Positions 45,301-57,080 of a stretch of 64,000 nt of DNA are shown in pieces (the stretch's first letter is position 1; each line of letters begins with the position of its first letter). The position numbers and the translations under genes were made by a program. The stretch covers positions 3,472,001 through 3,536,000 of the forward strand of contig PUFA01000084.1 in assembly GCA_003508835.1 (NCBI GenBank), written 5' to 3'. Source of the stretch: Eonycteris spelaea (Eukaryota; Chordata; Mammalia; Chiroptera; Pteropodidae). The notes beneath the pieces are model-generated. The model saw only the letters and a program-made list of their open reading frames with translations, had not been told where the DNA came from and did not search any database.

Positions 45301-48149
45301 ATGAAGTGCTCAATAACTACTTATCAAATTGAATTGAATTGAGAAAATCCAATTGAGGTGATTGTAGTGAAAAGGAAAAATCAGAAGATCCTGAGAGTAC
45401 AGCCTTGTGTTTCAGAACAGAATCGCAAAGAATATTCTGGGTCAAACTAGCATATTAAACAATTCTTCCCATGAATTACTGCTTATGTTTTCAATCTTAT
45501 TTTTCTATGTTTTTTTTTTTTTAATTTTGTCTTGGAGTCAGTAAAAACAGAATTATCTTTATTTTGGATTTATTTACTTTATAACATCTTAGTTGCCTAA
45601 TGTGTTTAAACATATGTACCCTAAAGCTGATGGCCACCAGCCTCATATAAAATGGGAGCCACTACATAAACCAACCACACATAGGCAACATCGATTTTTT
45701 TAATGAATATGATCTGAACATTGCCCTTGGCAGATACTATCTGAAAATAATTTTCCCTCCTCCCCAACCTCCCATAATTTAGAGATAATAACCAAAGGAA
45801 ATTCCTTTAACCCAAAGGATAAATATATTTATTTCACCTCATATAAATTCATAGCAATTTCTTTTTAGTATTCTTGTTATATTTCTCAGAAAATACAGAA
45901 AAGAGGGAGTCATATTTCTGTTTTCTCAGAATTTGCCTTGGCAAAAGAAAAGAATGAAAGGCAGATGAAAGTTTATTTTTTATCTTTTTTGTGTGTTGTC
46001 CTAGTCCAGAAGGCCACAATTTCCCAAATCAGAGAATAATCATTATCCTGTCTGTGGAACTCTAAATTATGTTTTGGGGACCGAATCTGGTACATTAAAA
46101 TAAACCACAATCTAAGACTTCTGTCTTCCTCTCTATCTCCACTGAGAGAGCACACATATCTTGCTATCAATTCTGTCATCAAATTACAGTTTGGAGTACA
46201 GATGATATTGAGGGAACCATCACTCAGGTTCATTACATAATTGTACTCTAAGTTCCCAGTGTCTTCTCCCTTTTATCAGACTCTCATCTTCCCATGAGTT
46301 GTTCTCTTAATTTCTTTGTGGCAGCTCAGCAGCATCCCTGTTGTCGTTCACAGAGGGCTAGTAGCTCTATCTATTGTCCATGGATTTAAGAATCTCAGTC
46401 TTCCCACTCATTTTCCACCATCACACATATACCCCAAGTCTTCAACCCTTTCTTACAGTAAATGGTGGCTACATTCCATTTATATGCAGAGACAGAACTG
46501 TGTGCGTAGAGAGAGTCTATTGGTTCTCCATATTACACACTCCAGGGATCCCCACGCATAGCATGGCCTATATGAATTGCACACCTGTGTGTGTGTGGTG
46601 CGCAGCCATTTTCATAGAATATAATGAAAATATCTACCCTCTAGAATGTGTAAAAGAACATCTTTGCAAGGATATAAACAATATGGTCTCATTTAAGTGG
46701 GGGCATAGACAATACATAAAACGTTGTACAGATTGTACGACAGTTCTGATTGAGATTCTTCAGTCTGTATACTGATGTCTAATCTCCAAGTTCTGCCAAT
46801 GTCCAGGCACCTTTTGCCAGGCACCCTGAAAGTCTACATTTTCTCAATGTATTCAGTTTCTTTCCTTTATTTTATTCAAGATGTATATCCTCCGTGTAGC
46901 TAATGCTTAGCTTCACCTAGACTTTTCCTTGTTCTCTAACTCCCCTCTACCTCCCACGGATCTGTCTGAGTTCACCTTCCATCCATTATTTTTACTGCAT
47001 AGAAACATATATTATGTCCAGAAAGAGATAAAAGTCTCTTATTTATCAGCTATCTCTTAAGCACTGCTCATATAAATAATTATATGACAGTAAAGTGATT
47101 ACCCCAAATATATATATACATATGAAAATCAGATGCTAGCATTTACCAAAGCTCATTTTTCAGGAGAATCTGCAGGAGAAATTTTTTTTAACCAAACTTA
47201 CAAAGTATCAATCTTTTAAATTATTAATAGGGAATTTAGAATACATTAAGTAGTGAGGTCCCACAAGCACTTGCTTGTGCTGAAAATAATTATAATTATT
47301 CTCCTTTCAGGAAAAAAAAGAACTAGCATTCATATTTGCAGTAGCTCCTTCAGAACTATTCACAGTGCTATGCATCATCCCGCCCTTTCATTCTGCCGTT
47401 TCATGAAGATCATATATTAAGATTAAATGGACTATCCAGACCTACAACAATATAAGGGAATTTCCTTGGCCTAGTGTAGTTGACTATGGAACTGGCTAGT
47501 GTCAATCAATTTATGTCACAAATTTGAACCTCGGCAACATTAAAACATTTTATGCATCAGAAAATTTCCTGTGGATTTGTGAATTGTGAGCACCACAAAT
47601 ATTAAATTCATAAATACTAGGTATCAAACATATCTGAAATTCACCTGAAATAACCACATCTAGCCTTTTCCCCATTACCTTCCCCAGCATCTCAGGGAAG
47701 TAATTCTTAACTCCAGGCCGAAGTTGGGCCATTTATGACCTAAAGCAACAGGAAGAAAATTCTCCCTTCCCAGCATCAGATGTTCTTCCTTGTTCTGGGG
47801 TCCTTTAAAAAAAAAACAACGAGAAGGGGTTGGGGGTGGGGAAAGAAAAGAAAAAAGAAACTATAGCAGGGAAGCCTGAAGCTGCAACACAAATAATGAT
47901 TATTCCTGTCAAGGTTTAGCTGTGGTTGCTAAGTTACTAGCCTGTTCTGAAAAACTTTGAAGTATGGGACACATTAGGAGCTCGTTAGGTCCTGGTGACT
48001 CGCGGTAAATGTACAATTTGTCTCTGTGCTAAACACACTTCAAAAATAACAATAAAAAACCCCATATGGCTTAAAATTTGTGACCTTTCTCTTTCTTGTT
48101 TCACTTCTCCTCCCCACCCCACGCCCAAAGTCTCATAATCTGGTGTTAT
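45301..48149. other. Unassigned non-coding sequence
   Basis: About 2.8 kb. No gene called. The longest open frame of the window (133 codons, 46374-46775, plus) lies here but shows no domain, signal peptide or repeated architecture. Short T- and A-runs occur (45512-45523, 47809-47817). Confidence 0.35.
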
Positions 48150-48510
48150 TACAAAAGCAGCCCTATCGGAAAAATAAACAGAAGCATTTTGCCATGGATG
48201 GGAACAAACCATATTAGATTAAAGCCTTTGGCATTTAATGAAGGTGTTCACAGAGAGAGCCTCATGAAGGGTTGAGGAATGCTAAAAGAAGATGCCGTAA
48301 TAATTGTTTATGGTGCAATCTGCAGGCCATCAGTTCACTTTTGGAGAACACCTACAGTTTGTGTATACCAGGATAAAAAATCTTTCAGGAACACAAAGCA
48401 CTTGACTATTTTATCTTCACCTGTATCCGTTTTCTGTTTATAAAATTGTTTGTCCAAGTCATAGAACTTTGAACAAAGCTGAAGACTTTCATTTTCAGTT
48501 TGAGTTTATG
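48150..48510. promoter_or_regulatory. Candidate conserved enhancer-like block
   Basis: Repeat-free, high-complexity sequence with several classical developmental-factor motifs. There is a near-symmetrical CTTTGAACAAAG at 48467-48478, whose halves resemble TCF/LEF or SOX sites in opposite orientation. There is also an NKX2-like CACTTGA near 48399 and a forkhead-like TTGTTTA near 48305. Composition differs from the AT-rich surroundings. Function and conservation are inferred, not shown. Confidence 0.3.
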
Positions 48511-49734
48511 ATATGTGGGGAATATCACATTCTTTGCAGCCCACACTTGCTTATAGTTTTAGTTCACTTTATATTCCGTGGGTGGTTAAACTTCTGTTTA
48601 TCCTTTTAGTTACCGAAGCCACACTAGTAGAGTTCCTTACTGCAGGTTGCAACCTCTAAAGTTTTGACAAGATAGTGTTAGAAGAACAATTGTAGAGGGA
48701 GTACTCTTGAGGGAAAAGGGTAGGAGAGAATAGGATAGGCAGAAATAAAGACAGAAGGCCAGAAGAGGGGGAAAGAGGAAGGAAATGGGAAGTACCAAAA
48801 AAGTATCTTTGGGACAGTCTCTAGCTGACAAATTGCAAATATAGGAAGTCATTGTGGTTTTCCTGTGACCATCCAAATATTTCAAACAAGATTCCAATGG
48901 GAATTGAGAGCTGAGTGTGGATTTGCGTAGTATTTATCTGAGTGAATCATGAAGTCTAGGTGATTGATCAGGATGTGTGGGAGAGAAAGAGTAAAAGACG
49001 TCCCTGAAGATCCTATCTTGAGCATTTTGGGACTGAAGGTATATTGTGGGGTGATCATGCGAGAAAGACTAAGAACTGACCCATGAAGTCCCTTCATGGT
49101 CAGAGAAGTGCTTGGTGTTCAGACATTCTCTAGTCACTCTGAATACTAATCACTATGTTCAAATGAGAAATTCAGATGAAACAAGAAATATATTAAACAT
49201 CTGAGGTATCTCTGAGTATCATATTTTAAAAAGACAACATTGCTTTGGAATCTCGATGCTGAGATCAAAAGTCGCACTCTTAAAATATCAACTTTCTTTT
49301 GCCGAATCCTTTTTAAAAAGTAACTCCCAGCTTTCCATGTTTATGAACTCCTTCACGGACAGTGACGGCAAGTTATTTTCCTGGCTTCAGCCCATCTCTC
49401 TGAGTTCTCCACTTTTATGTGAGTCTCACTCAAACTGAATTATATGTGTGACTTGGCCAAGACAGGATTGTGCCTGTTCGTGAGTTAACACTGCCACCTA
49501 GCAACTGAAGGGAATCTTTGTTCCTCTAACATTGCCAGAACTCCTCCCTTGCAAAGAGCTTGTTTACGATTAATTAGCATTTCAGGTGAAGAGCTTCTCA
49601 TTTTTACATCAACATTTCTGCATGCTGTGCTAAACATTTGGAGTGTCCATTACTGGAAAGTGCCAGAGAGAAGCCAGGACAGCTGTGTGTTTGTGTGTAT
49701 GCTGTGCATGCACGTATGTTCCACTTCAGGATGG
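48511..49734. other. Unassigned non-coding sequence
   Basis: No gene or named repeat recognised. A CTCF-like partial motif lies at 49491-49504. Short frames at 48637-49097 are purine/pyrimidine-bias artefacts. Confidence 0.35.
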
Positions 49735-49970
49735 AGAAAAGGAGAGGGAGGGAGGGAGCCTGGAAAGGAAAGAAAAAGCATGCAGCTGGACCTGTGCAGG
49801 AGGCAGCAACAAATCACTGAAAAAAGAGAATAGTTTTTCAGGAGTGGGAGTTAGGGATGTAGAGAGGATGTGGGGAAATGGGTGAAAGGGGCAGGAGGGG
49901 AAATAGCATAGGCAGGAAAAGGAAAGGGAAATGTAAATATTTTAAGTCATCAAAGAAGGAAGGACATTTT
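49735..49970 (+). repeat. Purine-rich (GA/GGA) block
   Basis: A long G/A-biased stretch (for example GGAGAGGGAGGGAGGGAG and GGAAAAGGAAAGGGAAATG), with some interruptions. Several overlapping E/R/G/K-rich frames here arise from this bias. Confidence 0.75.
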
Positions 49971-49977
49971 CAAGATC

Positions 49978-50070
49978 TTTCTCTTTTTTTTTTTCTTCTT
50001 TCCTCCTCCTTCCTCTTCCTACCTTCTTCTTTACCCTGCCCCACCTTCTCCCCCAGCCCCCTCTCTCTGT
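49978..50070 (+). repeat. Pyrimidine-rich tract facing the purine block
   Basis: Almost pure C/T for about 90 bp (TCTCTTTTTTTTTTTC... to CCCCCTCTCTCTGTC). Its proximity to the purine-rich block makes intrastrand pairing or triplex formation possible. Confidence 0.8.
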
Positions 50071-51229
50071 CAGCTGAAATCTGAGGACTCACTGCAAACT
50101 TTGTAGCTTCACTTCCTAGAATCAGGACCTGATTTTTTTTCCTGATGTGCATTTCTGGAGTTTGAACACAGTGTTTTTGTGTGCATCACTAGTTTTTCGG
50201 TGTACAATGCATGAATGCAAGATAGACAGGCATTCAGGTTTAGTTATTATTAAACTTGTCTAAAGGAACCTAGAGGTTCTGAGCTCCAAGCAGAAAAGTA
50301 CCTGTTCTCAGATTTTACAGAGATCACAGAAATGTGCCCCTTGTGTATCTAGATGTCTTACAAAGACTTTTCAAAAAGCAGATCTTACAGGGTACTTTAA
50401 GCTGGGTTTGAGAAAACTATTTCTCCCCTGCTGCCCTCTGCCTTGACAGTTTGATGTTCAAAGTCTTAAAAGGTTTGCTTTAGGGAAATGTTTATACTCT
50501 GAAAGAGAGTGCCCAGGTCCTGATTCTATGGTGTTTTCTCAGTAACAACCCCACACCAAACTCCCAATTTGTCATTGTCTGGCTTCCTTCTTGGGTGGCT
50601 GCCTTTTTCTTTTTCTTGCTTTTCCCCTTTCTATACTTTCTCTAGAATTAAAAAAAACAACAACTAACATTCAATCACCTAACATTTATATCTCCTCCTT
50701 CTCATAATGTGCATATCTGTGACTGTGTGTTTTAAGAGCAACTATGAACAAAGAACTGATTCCACTCCAAAACCTGGCAAATTTTTATAATAAGATTCCA
50801 ATCAGGGACAAAATTCAGGTAAGTTGAGTCACTTGGTTGTGGCTGTTTTCTAAACTAACCTTCTTCTCCTTCTTCTCCTGTAACTACTGTCCTTAGATTT
50901 TTCAGACTGTTCCATGGACTATTATTGTATTTGCAGTTTCCCACCAAACCAGCTCAGCACTTGACTCTCCTCATGCTTCAGAAATCCATTAACAAAATCA
51001 AATTTAGAACAATACTTTTCATCAGGCCACTTCCCACTCTCATACACTTTAAAAAATAGGCTCCTGTACGTGTGTGTTACACTTTTTAAAAATGGAATTC
51101 AATTGGGCTTCTTTCAACCTTCTCGTCTCCTTTGGCTGTAGAATACTCAGAAGTAGAACTGTATTTGATGTGTCATGTTTATTATCCTATTGTGTTACCT
51201 TAATTACTCCATGAACAGCAAGCCTTTGC
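50071..51229. other. Unassigned non-coding sequence
   Basis: No gene or named repeat recognised. Confidence 0.35.
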
Positions 51230-51490
51230 CCACACTGGCCTTCCCTCCCTCATCTCTGTAATCCCTGTGTGGAACTTTCATGGAAAACCAAGTTCCTGTA
51301 ACCAGGGCTGCAGCAAGACTGGCTGGCAGCAGAGTTGCATTGGGCAACGCAGCAATAAGAATTAAAATCATTCATCTTCTTTCTTTCCACTGGCAGCCAG
51401 GGGAGAGCTGGGTGGAAAGGTTATGAATTGTAGCCTTTCCAAGGCAACCACAGAGAAAAGGAATAAGGTTGGGATTTAGGAAGGCAGCGA
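51230..51490. promoter_or_regulatory. Candidate regulatory block with X-box-like palindrome
   Basis: Relatively GC-rich, repeat-free sequence. GTTGCATTGGGCAAC at 51334-51348 has perfect GTTGC/GCAAC arms around a CCAAT-box core (ATTGG on this strand), resembling an RFX X-box. A second half site, CAAGGCAACC, lies near 51441-51450. Regulatory role is inferred from motif grammar only. Confidence 0.3.
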
Positions 51491-53562
51491 TATACGTTAA
51501 GATATGGGTCAAGGGTCTCTACTTTTTTGCATGGCAATTCTGCACTTTTATAATTTATACGTCATTCAGATCAATGTATTCCATGCTTTCAGTCTGGTAT
51601 TACAACAACATAGGTTGCTTTCTGAATAGCGCTACATATATTTAATCCTTTATAAACCCCCTTGGACTCCCTTTGTGTTGATTGAATCTGGTGACATACT
51701 GATGAACAAACATTTTTTTTTTCTACTGGTTTGCAGAAAAATCATTGATTAAATTACAAGCTTTAGATTTTCAAATAGATTTTAAGTGGTAGAGGGCGTG
51801 GGCATGACAACAAGCCTTCTCTTTCCCTTTCCTTCCCCCTAGGGACAATATTCTTAGATTTCTGAAAACTGTGTATATCAGTGCCTATGGATCACTCAGA
51901 CAGTAAAATGTTTACAGTTGAGCTCCACTCAGTGAACTGTGTGTCTTTCACGGGAAAAAAAAAAAAAAAAAAGATTGCTAGATAAAGCTGGAAATTTACA
52001 AGAGTCACCCACAGGAATGCATATTGGTGTGAAGCACACCAGGACTTAGAGCTCTTCATATTGAATTACTCCAATGAACCATTTAGGATGATCAGAACTA
52101 AGGACAATACATAATTCACTCAGTGAGTCTTCGAAGATAATTTCATACATAATACTAAAGCCAAGAGTTATTTTTCCTTCTTAAATTCATCCAGACATCA
52201 TGGTCTATGCCAAAACATAAAAATGGAGAGGACTTGTAGTGTTTATCTTAGAATGTATTTTTTTGATTTTTCATATGCTCTTGAGGGAAGCTGTAAACAT
52301 CAGACATAAAATTGGGCATAATTTAAACTTCAGAGGTTAATAGTGGCTTCCTTCTTCATTTAAGCCTCATAATTCTCCTGTACTTCCTTTTTCTAATCTG
52401 TGAAATGAAATGAGGGAGCTTTTAAATCCTTAGTTACAAATGAAATTATGGATATTTATGCTCTTTTCTGTAGTTTAGTTATGCTTCTCACGTCACCCTG
52501 ATCCTCGGTGACATATGCACATATAGCACTTTTTACATGCAGATGGCACCATTTCTAGAGCTATAGAACGAAGGTAGTATTTATCCCAGAATTTCTATAG
52601 CTCTGATTACCTAAATACACTAATAGAAAAATTGGCCTACGAAGAACACTGTAACTAAGCAAAATATTCTTTTAGTTAAACTGGTTATTGAAACTTTAGA
52701 AAATGTATTAGCCAACCTACAATTACTTGGGGAAAGGCAAAAGGAAATTGGGCATAAAAGATTATTTTTACATATTTAGTACCTGGTCATGACATTTACA
52801 AAGGTAAATCTCTGAAAAAGAAAAGACATACCAGACTCAGGTTATAAAGCACCCTCAAATACATATTTTTCTTGTTTTCTCACTAGAGCAGTCTTGGAAG
52901 ACTATTATCCATGGGCCTCTGATGATTCTGCAAGTCTTACGAGCAGAAATACTGACTGCGTTTATTCACAAGTAGGAGTAGCTTCTCCCTCCAGAGCAAA
53001 AGGCAAGGTTTTTTTAGTGACCATTGTCATAAAGACCACACCATCTCTCTCCAGGGCAAAGGTCAGGCAAGCTTACTGCTTATTGTGAAGATTTTCATTC
53101 ACAAGCTATGCTCTATTTTTTCTAAAGTGCAACCTACTGTGTAACCTGACCCTCTTCAAGTCACCCTGTGGAAACTGGGGCTCAGGAAAATGCACAAATG
53201 TTGATATTCTGGTTAATGCTCTTGCTGTCAGAAATAGAGTCCTTTGTCTCTTGCCCATCAGTATTGCGTCTTCTGCCAATATCCATGAAACTGAGGCAGG
53301 CAGCCTATAAGCTGGCAAGTAGAGTAAAGTCTCAGACCCTTCACAGTTCTTGGTAAGCAGCAGTTTGTACTTTTCCATTGGTCCTAAATCCAGATCACTA
53401 TGACCACTTCCCTCATCAGCGTAGACTATGGAGCTCTATATGGTGCTGCCTAAGAGTTCACACTTTGCCAACTTGCTGGTTAGACTGGATTTATGAAGGT
53501 AGCTGCTTGGAGAGACCATGTAATACATTCCAGAAGTGCAGGAAAGTTAATGCTCCCTAAAG
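51491..53562. other. Unassigned non-coding sequence
   Basis: No gene called. An A18 run lies at 51955-51972. Short frames at 52894-53560 on both strands have no recognisable domain. Confidence 0.35.
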
Positions 53563-53598
53563 AGAACTGTGCTGGAAGGGAGAACTGTGCTGGAAGGG
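53563..53598 (+). repeat. Perfect 18-bp tandem duplication
   Basis: AGAACTGTGCTGGAAGGG occurs twice head-to-tail (53563-53580 and 53581-53598) without mismatch, indicating a recent event or homogenisation. Confidence 0.95.
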
Positions 53599-54445
53599 AG
53601 GTGGGAACAGGAAGGAGCTTGCAAATAAACTCATTTCCCTACCTTTTCTGGGAAAGACTCTTCTGAGATATACTCTTATCAACATTCTAAAGATAGTTCA
53701 TATTGCCAGCTCACTAATGTCCCTTCTTATATTCGTCTTCCTTCTTTTTCTTGCTCTTTGTCCCTCATTTCTATTTTCCTGAGATTAAGTTCCTGAAAGA
53801 GTAGCATGGAAGTTTTACCATAGGCTTTGTTTTCTCAAGAACCCTAGTTAAGAGAGACATTTAAGATACTTGCATCTCAATTCCCAAAATTTTACAATTA
53901 AAGCAACTATGAGACAAAATTGTATGATCAGAAAGCAAATATGTGTGCAATTAGTTAGCCATATATGTGAACTCTTTAAAATGAGCAAGCTGGCAGAGGT
54001 CTGTCTACAAGGTGGCCTTCTCTCAGAAGAGTCAGCCCTCTTTAAGACTGTTATATTAGTCCTCCTATCCTTAAAAACACTTAGTTGGTAAACTTGCTAT
54101 AGCTTTAGGAAACAAGATGTAATGTAGTACATTTTTTAAAATAATGACTGTGACCAGTAAAGTACATAGATACTATGAGCTACTGACTTATTTAGAGGAA
54201 ATCTTTGATTCTGGATAACAAACAGATCCAGATATTATATTTTAGGACTATATTCATATTCTCTTTGATGTGGATGAGATTTGAGAATTAATGCCAAGAT
54301 GTAGATTATCAGAAGAGGGAAGAGAAGATCTGTAGAAGTCAAAGGTTAAAAGAAGAACTTGATGTTTGATAGACATGAATTCATATGCTACTTTCACCAC
54401 TTCCTAGTTGTCAGTATTTGTCAAACACATTCATGTGCTTTTACA
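53599..54445. other. Unassigned non-coding sequence
   Basis: No gene or named repeat recognised. The 73-codon plus frame at 53870-54091 has no motif. Confidence 0.4.
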
Positions 54446-54895
54446 TATTGAACTGTATCCTCCCCGCCCTCCAAATTCATATATTAAAGTTCTAACTCCC
54501 AGTACCTCAGAATGTGACCTTATTTGGATATAGGGTCATTGCAGATATAATTTATTAAATGGAGTTGAGGTCACAAGCCTGAATCCAACATGGCTGGTAT
54601 CCTTATAAAAGGGGAAAATCTGGACACAAACATACACACAGGAAGAACACCATGTAAAGATGAATGCAGGGATCAGAGTAATGCTTCTACTAGCCAAAGA
54701 ATGCCAAATTGTGAGAAAACTACCAGAAGCCAGGGGAGAGACATAGAAGAGATTCTTTCTTAGAGCCCTCAGAAGGAACCAACCCTGCCAACACCTTGAC
54801 CTTGGACCTTTAGTCTCCAGAACCATAATACAATAAATGTACCGGTGTTTAAGCAACCCAATTTATGGTACTTTGTTAAGGCATCCTTAGAACAG
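54446..54895 (+). mobile_element. MLT1-like LTR (ERVL-MaLR type)
   Basis: Landmarks in order: CCAAATTCATATATTAAAG, CAGTACCTCAGAATGTGACCTTATTTGG, GGCTGGTATCCTTATAAAAGG GG, AGAACACCATGTAAAGATGAA, CAGAAGGAACCAACCCTGCC, ACACCTTGACCTTGGACC, TTTAAGCAACCCAATTTATGGTACTTTGTTA. It differs from the 1634-2016 copy in its middle, so it is a different subfamily. No internal region is attached. Confidence 0.8.
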
Positions 54896-55985
54896 TCATA
54901 CACATACTCTGCACTATGCTAAAACTAGACATGTAGAAGCGAACAAAATACATCTGCTCTCATGGAACTTAAACTAGTATGAAATAATGAACAGATGAAC
55001 AAGTAAAATATAACTATAGATTGCAATATATTAGTAAAGAAACAAAGAGATTGCTATGAGAGAAAATTGATGATGGTGACCAATGGTTATCTTAGATAGG
55101 AAGGTTAAAAAAGGCTTCTCTCAGGCTTTGCTAACTTTCTTATCTAAGGAAGGTTATACAACCTCTAAACTGAGACCTTCCATTTGAAGAGTTTTGGGAT
55201 TAGTAGGTTGAAGTGGAATTGGCAGCACATGTAAAGGGCCAGAGACCAGTGAGGGCTGAGAGTATACCAGGAACCAAAAATAACCCAAAAACATCTCTAT
55301 CCTAGTGAGTCAGAGGAGAAAGACAAGAGATAAAATAGGAGAAATACACAGAGGTCACCTCATGTAAGTTAGGAAATCATCCAGTTAGAAACCATTTAAA
55401 GACTTTAAACAAGAAAGGGACAGGATCTATTGTATTGTAAAAGTCTCATTCTGGCTTTTGCAGAGGATAGATAAGGAAAGACAAAAAGGGAAGTGGGTAG
55501 ATCAGTTGAACATCCATCCCTGCAGTCTAAATGAGACATTAGGGTGGTCTTTGCTAAGGCTGAGGCATGGAAGATGGAACAAAATGGACAGTTAAGAGAT
55601 TTAGCTTGAAAGAAGAACCAATAGAATTTGCTAGTTATTAGGGTTAGGAAGTAAAGCAGGAAAAATCAAGATGACTTCTAGGCTGCTGGCTTTAGCAGAT
55701 GGGTGAGCAGATGGTGATGCCATTTGCTAAGAAAGAAAATGGAGGAAGAAGCAAGTTTATATTCTTGTGTGAAAGAAGTTGAGATGAGACAGGAGAATAA
55801 TCAAGAATATATTATTATAAAGTTGAGATGCCTTGAGACATTGAGTAGAAAAAGTTTTATCTTTAACATAGAAGCCTAAGCTAGAGATAATAATTTGTTT
55901 TTCATCAGCATATAAATGGAACTTAATATATGGGAATAAGTAGAAAGAAAATGTACAGGTAGAGGAGAGAATATACACTTAGGCC
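54896..55985 (-). mobile_element. L2 LINE, antisense, extended copy
   Basis: Landmarks of the reverse-complement L2 3' end: CACTATGCTAAAACTAGAC, TCTCATGGAACTTAAACTAGTATG, AATGAACAGATGAACAAGTAAAATA, GATTGCTATGAGAG, CATGTAAAGGGCCAGAGACC, CCATTTAAAGACTTTAAACAAG and CATTCTGGCTTTTGCAG. Then come AAGATGACTTCTAGGCTGCTGGC and TCATCAGCATATAAATGGAAC. Non-coding and ancient. Confidence 0.65.
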
Positions 55986-55994
55986 TTGAGGTGA

Positions 55995-56165
55995 ACGTTA
56001 AGTGAATTACTTACCACCTTTGAAACCTAATTCTATCACTTTAAATGGGAATAATATTACATACTATTGAAATTGTATGTGTATTAAATAAAATCATGTC
56101 TATCTGTAAAAAGCAATTCAAATCATAAGAACTAAATGCATGATGGCTATTATAATAATCACATT
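55995..56165 (+). mobile_element. MIR 3' portion
   Basis: TTAAATGGGAATAATATTACATACTATTG, GTGTATTAAATAAAATCATGTC and ATGATGGCTATTATAATAATC match sense MIR 'aaatggggataataatagtacctac...gattaaatgagttaatac...gctattatta'. Confidence 0.6.
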
Positions 56166-56269
56166 ATTATTTCTTTCTGGTACTAAAGAAAGAAAAAAAA
56201 AAGGGAGCCTGAAAAACAGAGAAAACAATGTCTTTTGGAAACCTAATGGAAAGTAAGAAGTTAAGGGCA

Positions 56270-57080
56270 AATAACACTTTAAAAAGTATATCAGAAAGAA
56301 GCGAAGATGGGCCCTGAGATATGACCACTGTATTTGGCTATAGGGTGATTCCGGAAAACTACTTTGCCACAGTGGTAGAAATAAAACACGTACGAAGGAG
56401 AGAATTTGAGTAGTTCTTAGAAAGAACAGGACTCAATTCACCAATTCAGTGAAGACTTTTTCAAATGAGAGGTTTATGATCAAAGGGAGCAAGATAATTT
56501 CAAAGGGACGTTAAAGATATTAAAAATGATATACCTAAGGTCTGATTTAACTGATGTGAAAGACATCACTGACAGAAGAACAGAGATCCTTCTCTTGGGA
56601 TTAAACTTGGACTCATTTCCTGAGAGGCAGCTGGTCTTTAGCACTGGTAGTCGGAGATGGTCTCATGGAGAGAGGGTTAGTTTGAGAATGGATAGCTGGG
56701 TTTCATGTAAGTGTAGGAAGGCAAGAACTTTGCGAGTGGGAAATGAGAAAATAAGGATCACTAATATTCAAGTAAATGGACAGAAGGGAACACTTTGTAA
56801 CTTGAAAGGTCTTGAAGGCCTGAATATAGATAATGAAACTTACAATTGAGAAAGAGTTAAATTTTAGTGAGAGAAAGGGAGAGCAAAGAAGGGAGCAGAT
56901 TCAGGACTCCAAATTCTAATGATAATGATGTACAAATTCCTTTGTGAGTGAGACTAGCAGAAATCAGCGGGAACATGAGAAGCCATGAAAAGACATCGCA
57001 ACCTTCATCAACCACACAGATGTTGAAATTGTCTGGAAAAAGGGACAGGAGATTTTGTAGTTATTCAGATAAAATTAGTG
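56270..57080 (-). mobile_element. Possible continuation of antisense L2-region repeat
   Basis: Purine-rich plus strand similar in style to 54896-55985, with phrases such as AGTGGTAGAAATAAAACACG and GAACATGAGAAGCC. Likely the upstream part of the same repeat interrupted by the MIR, but alignment by eye is weak. The 107-codon plus frame at 56526-56849 falls inside it. Confidence 0.3.

Noticed and set aside
46374..46775. 133-codon open frame, the longest in the window
   Set aside because: No recognised domain, signal peptide or gene context. Given the base composition and six frames over 64 kb, one or a few frames of this length are expected by chance.
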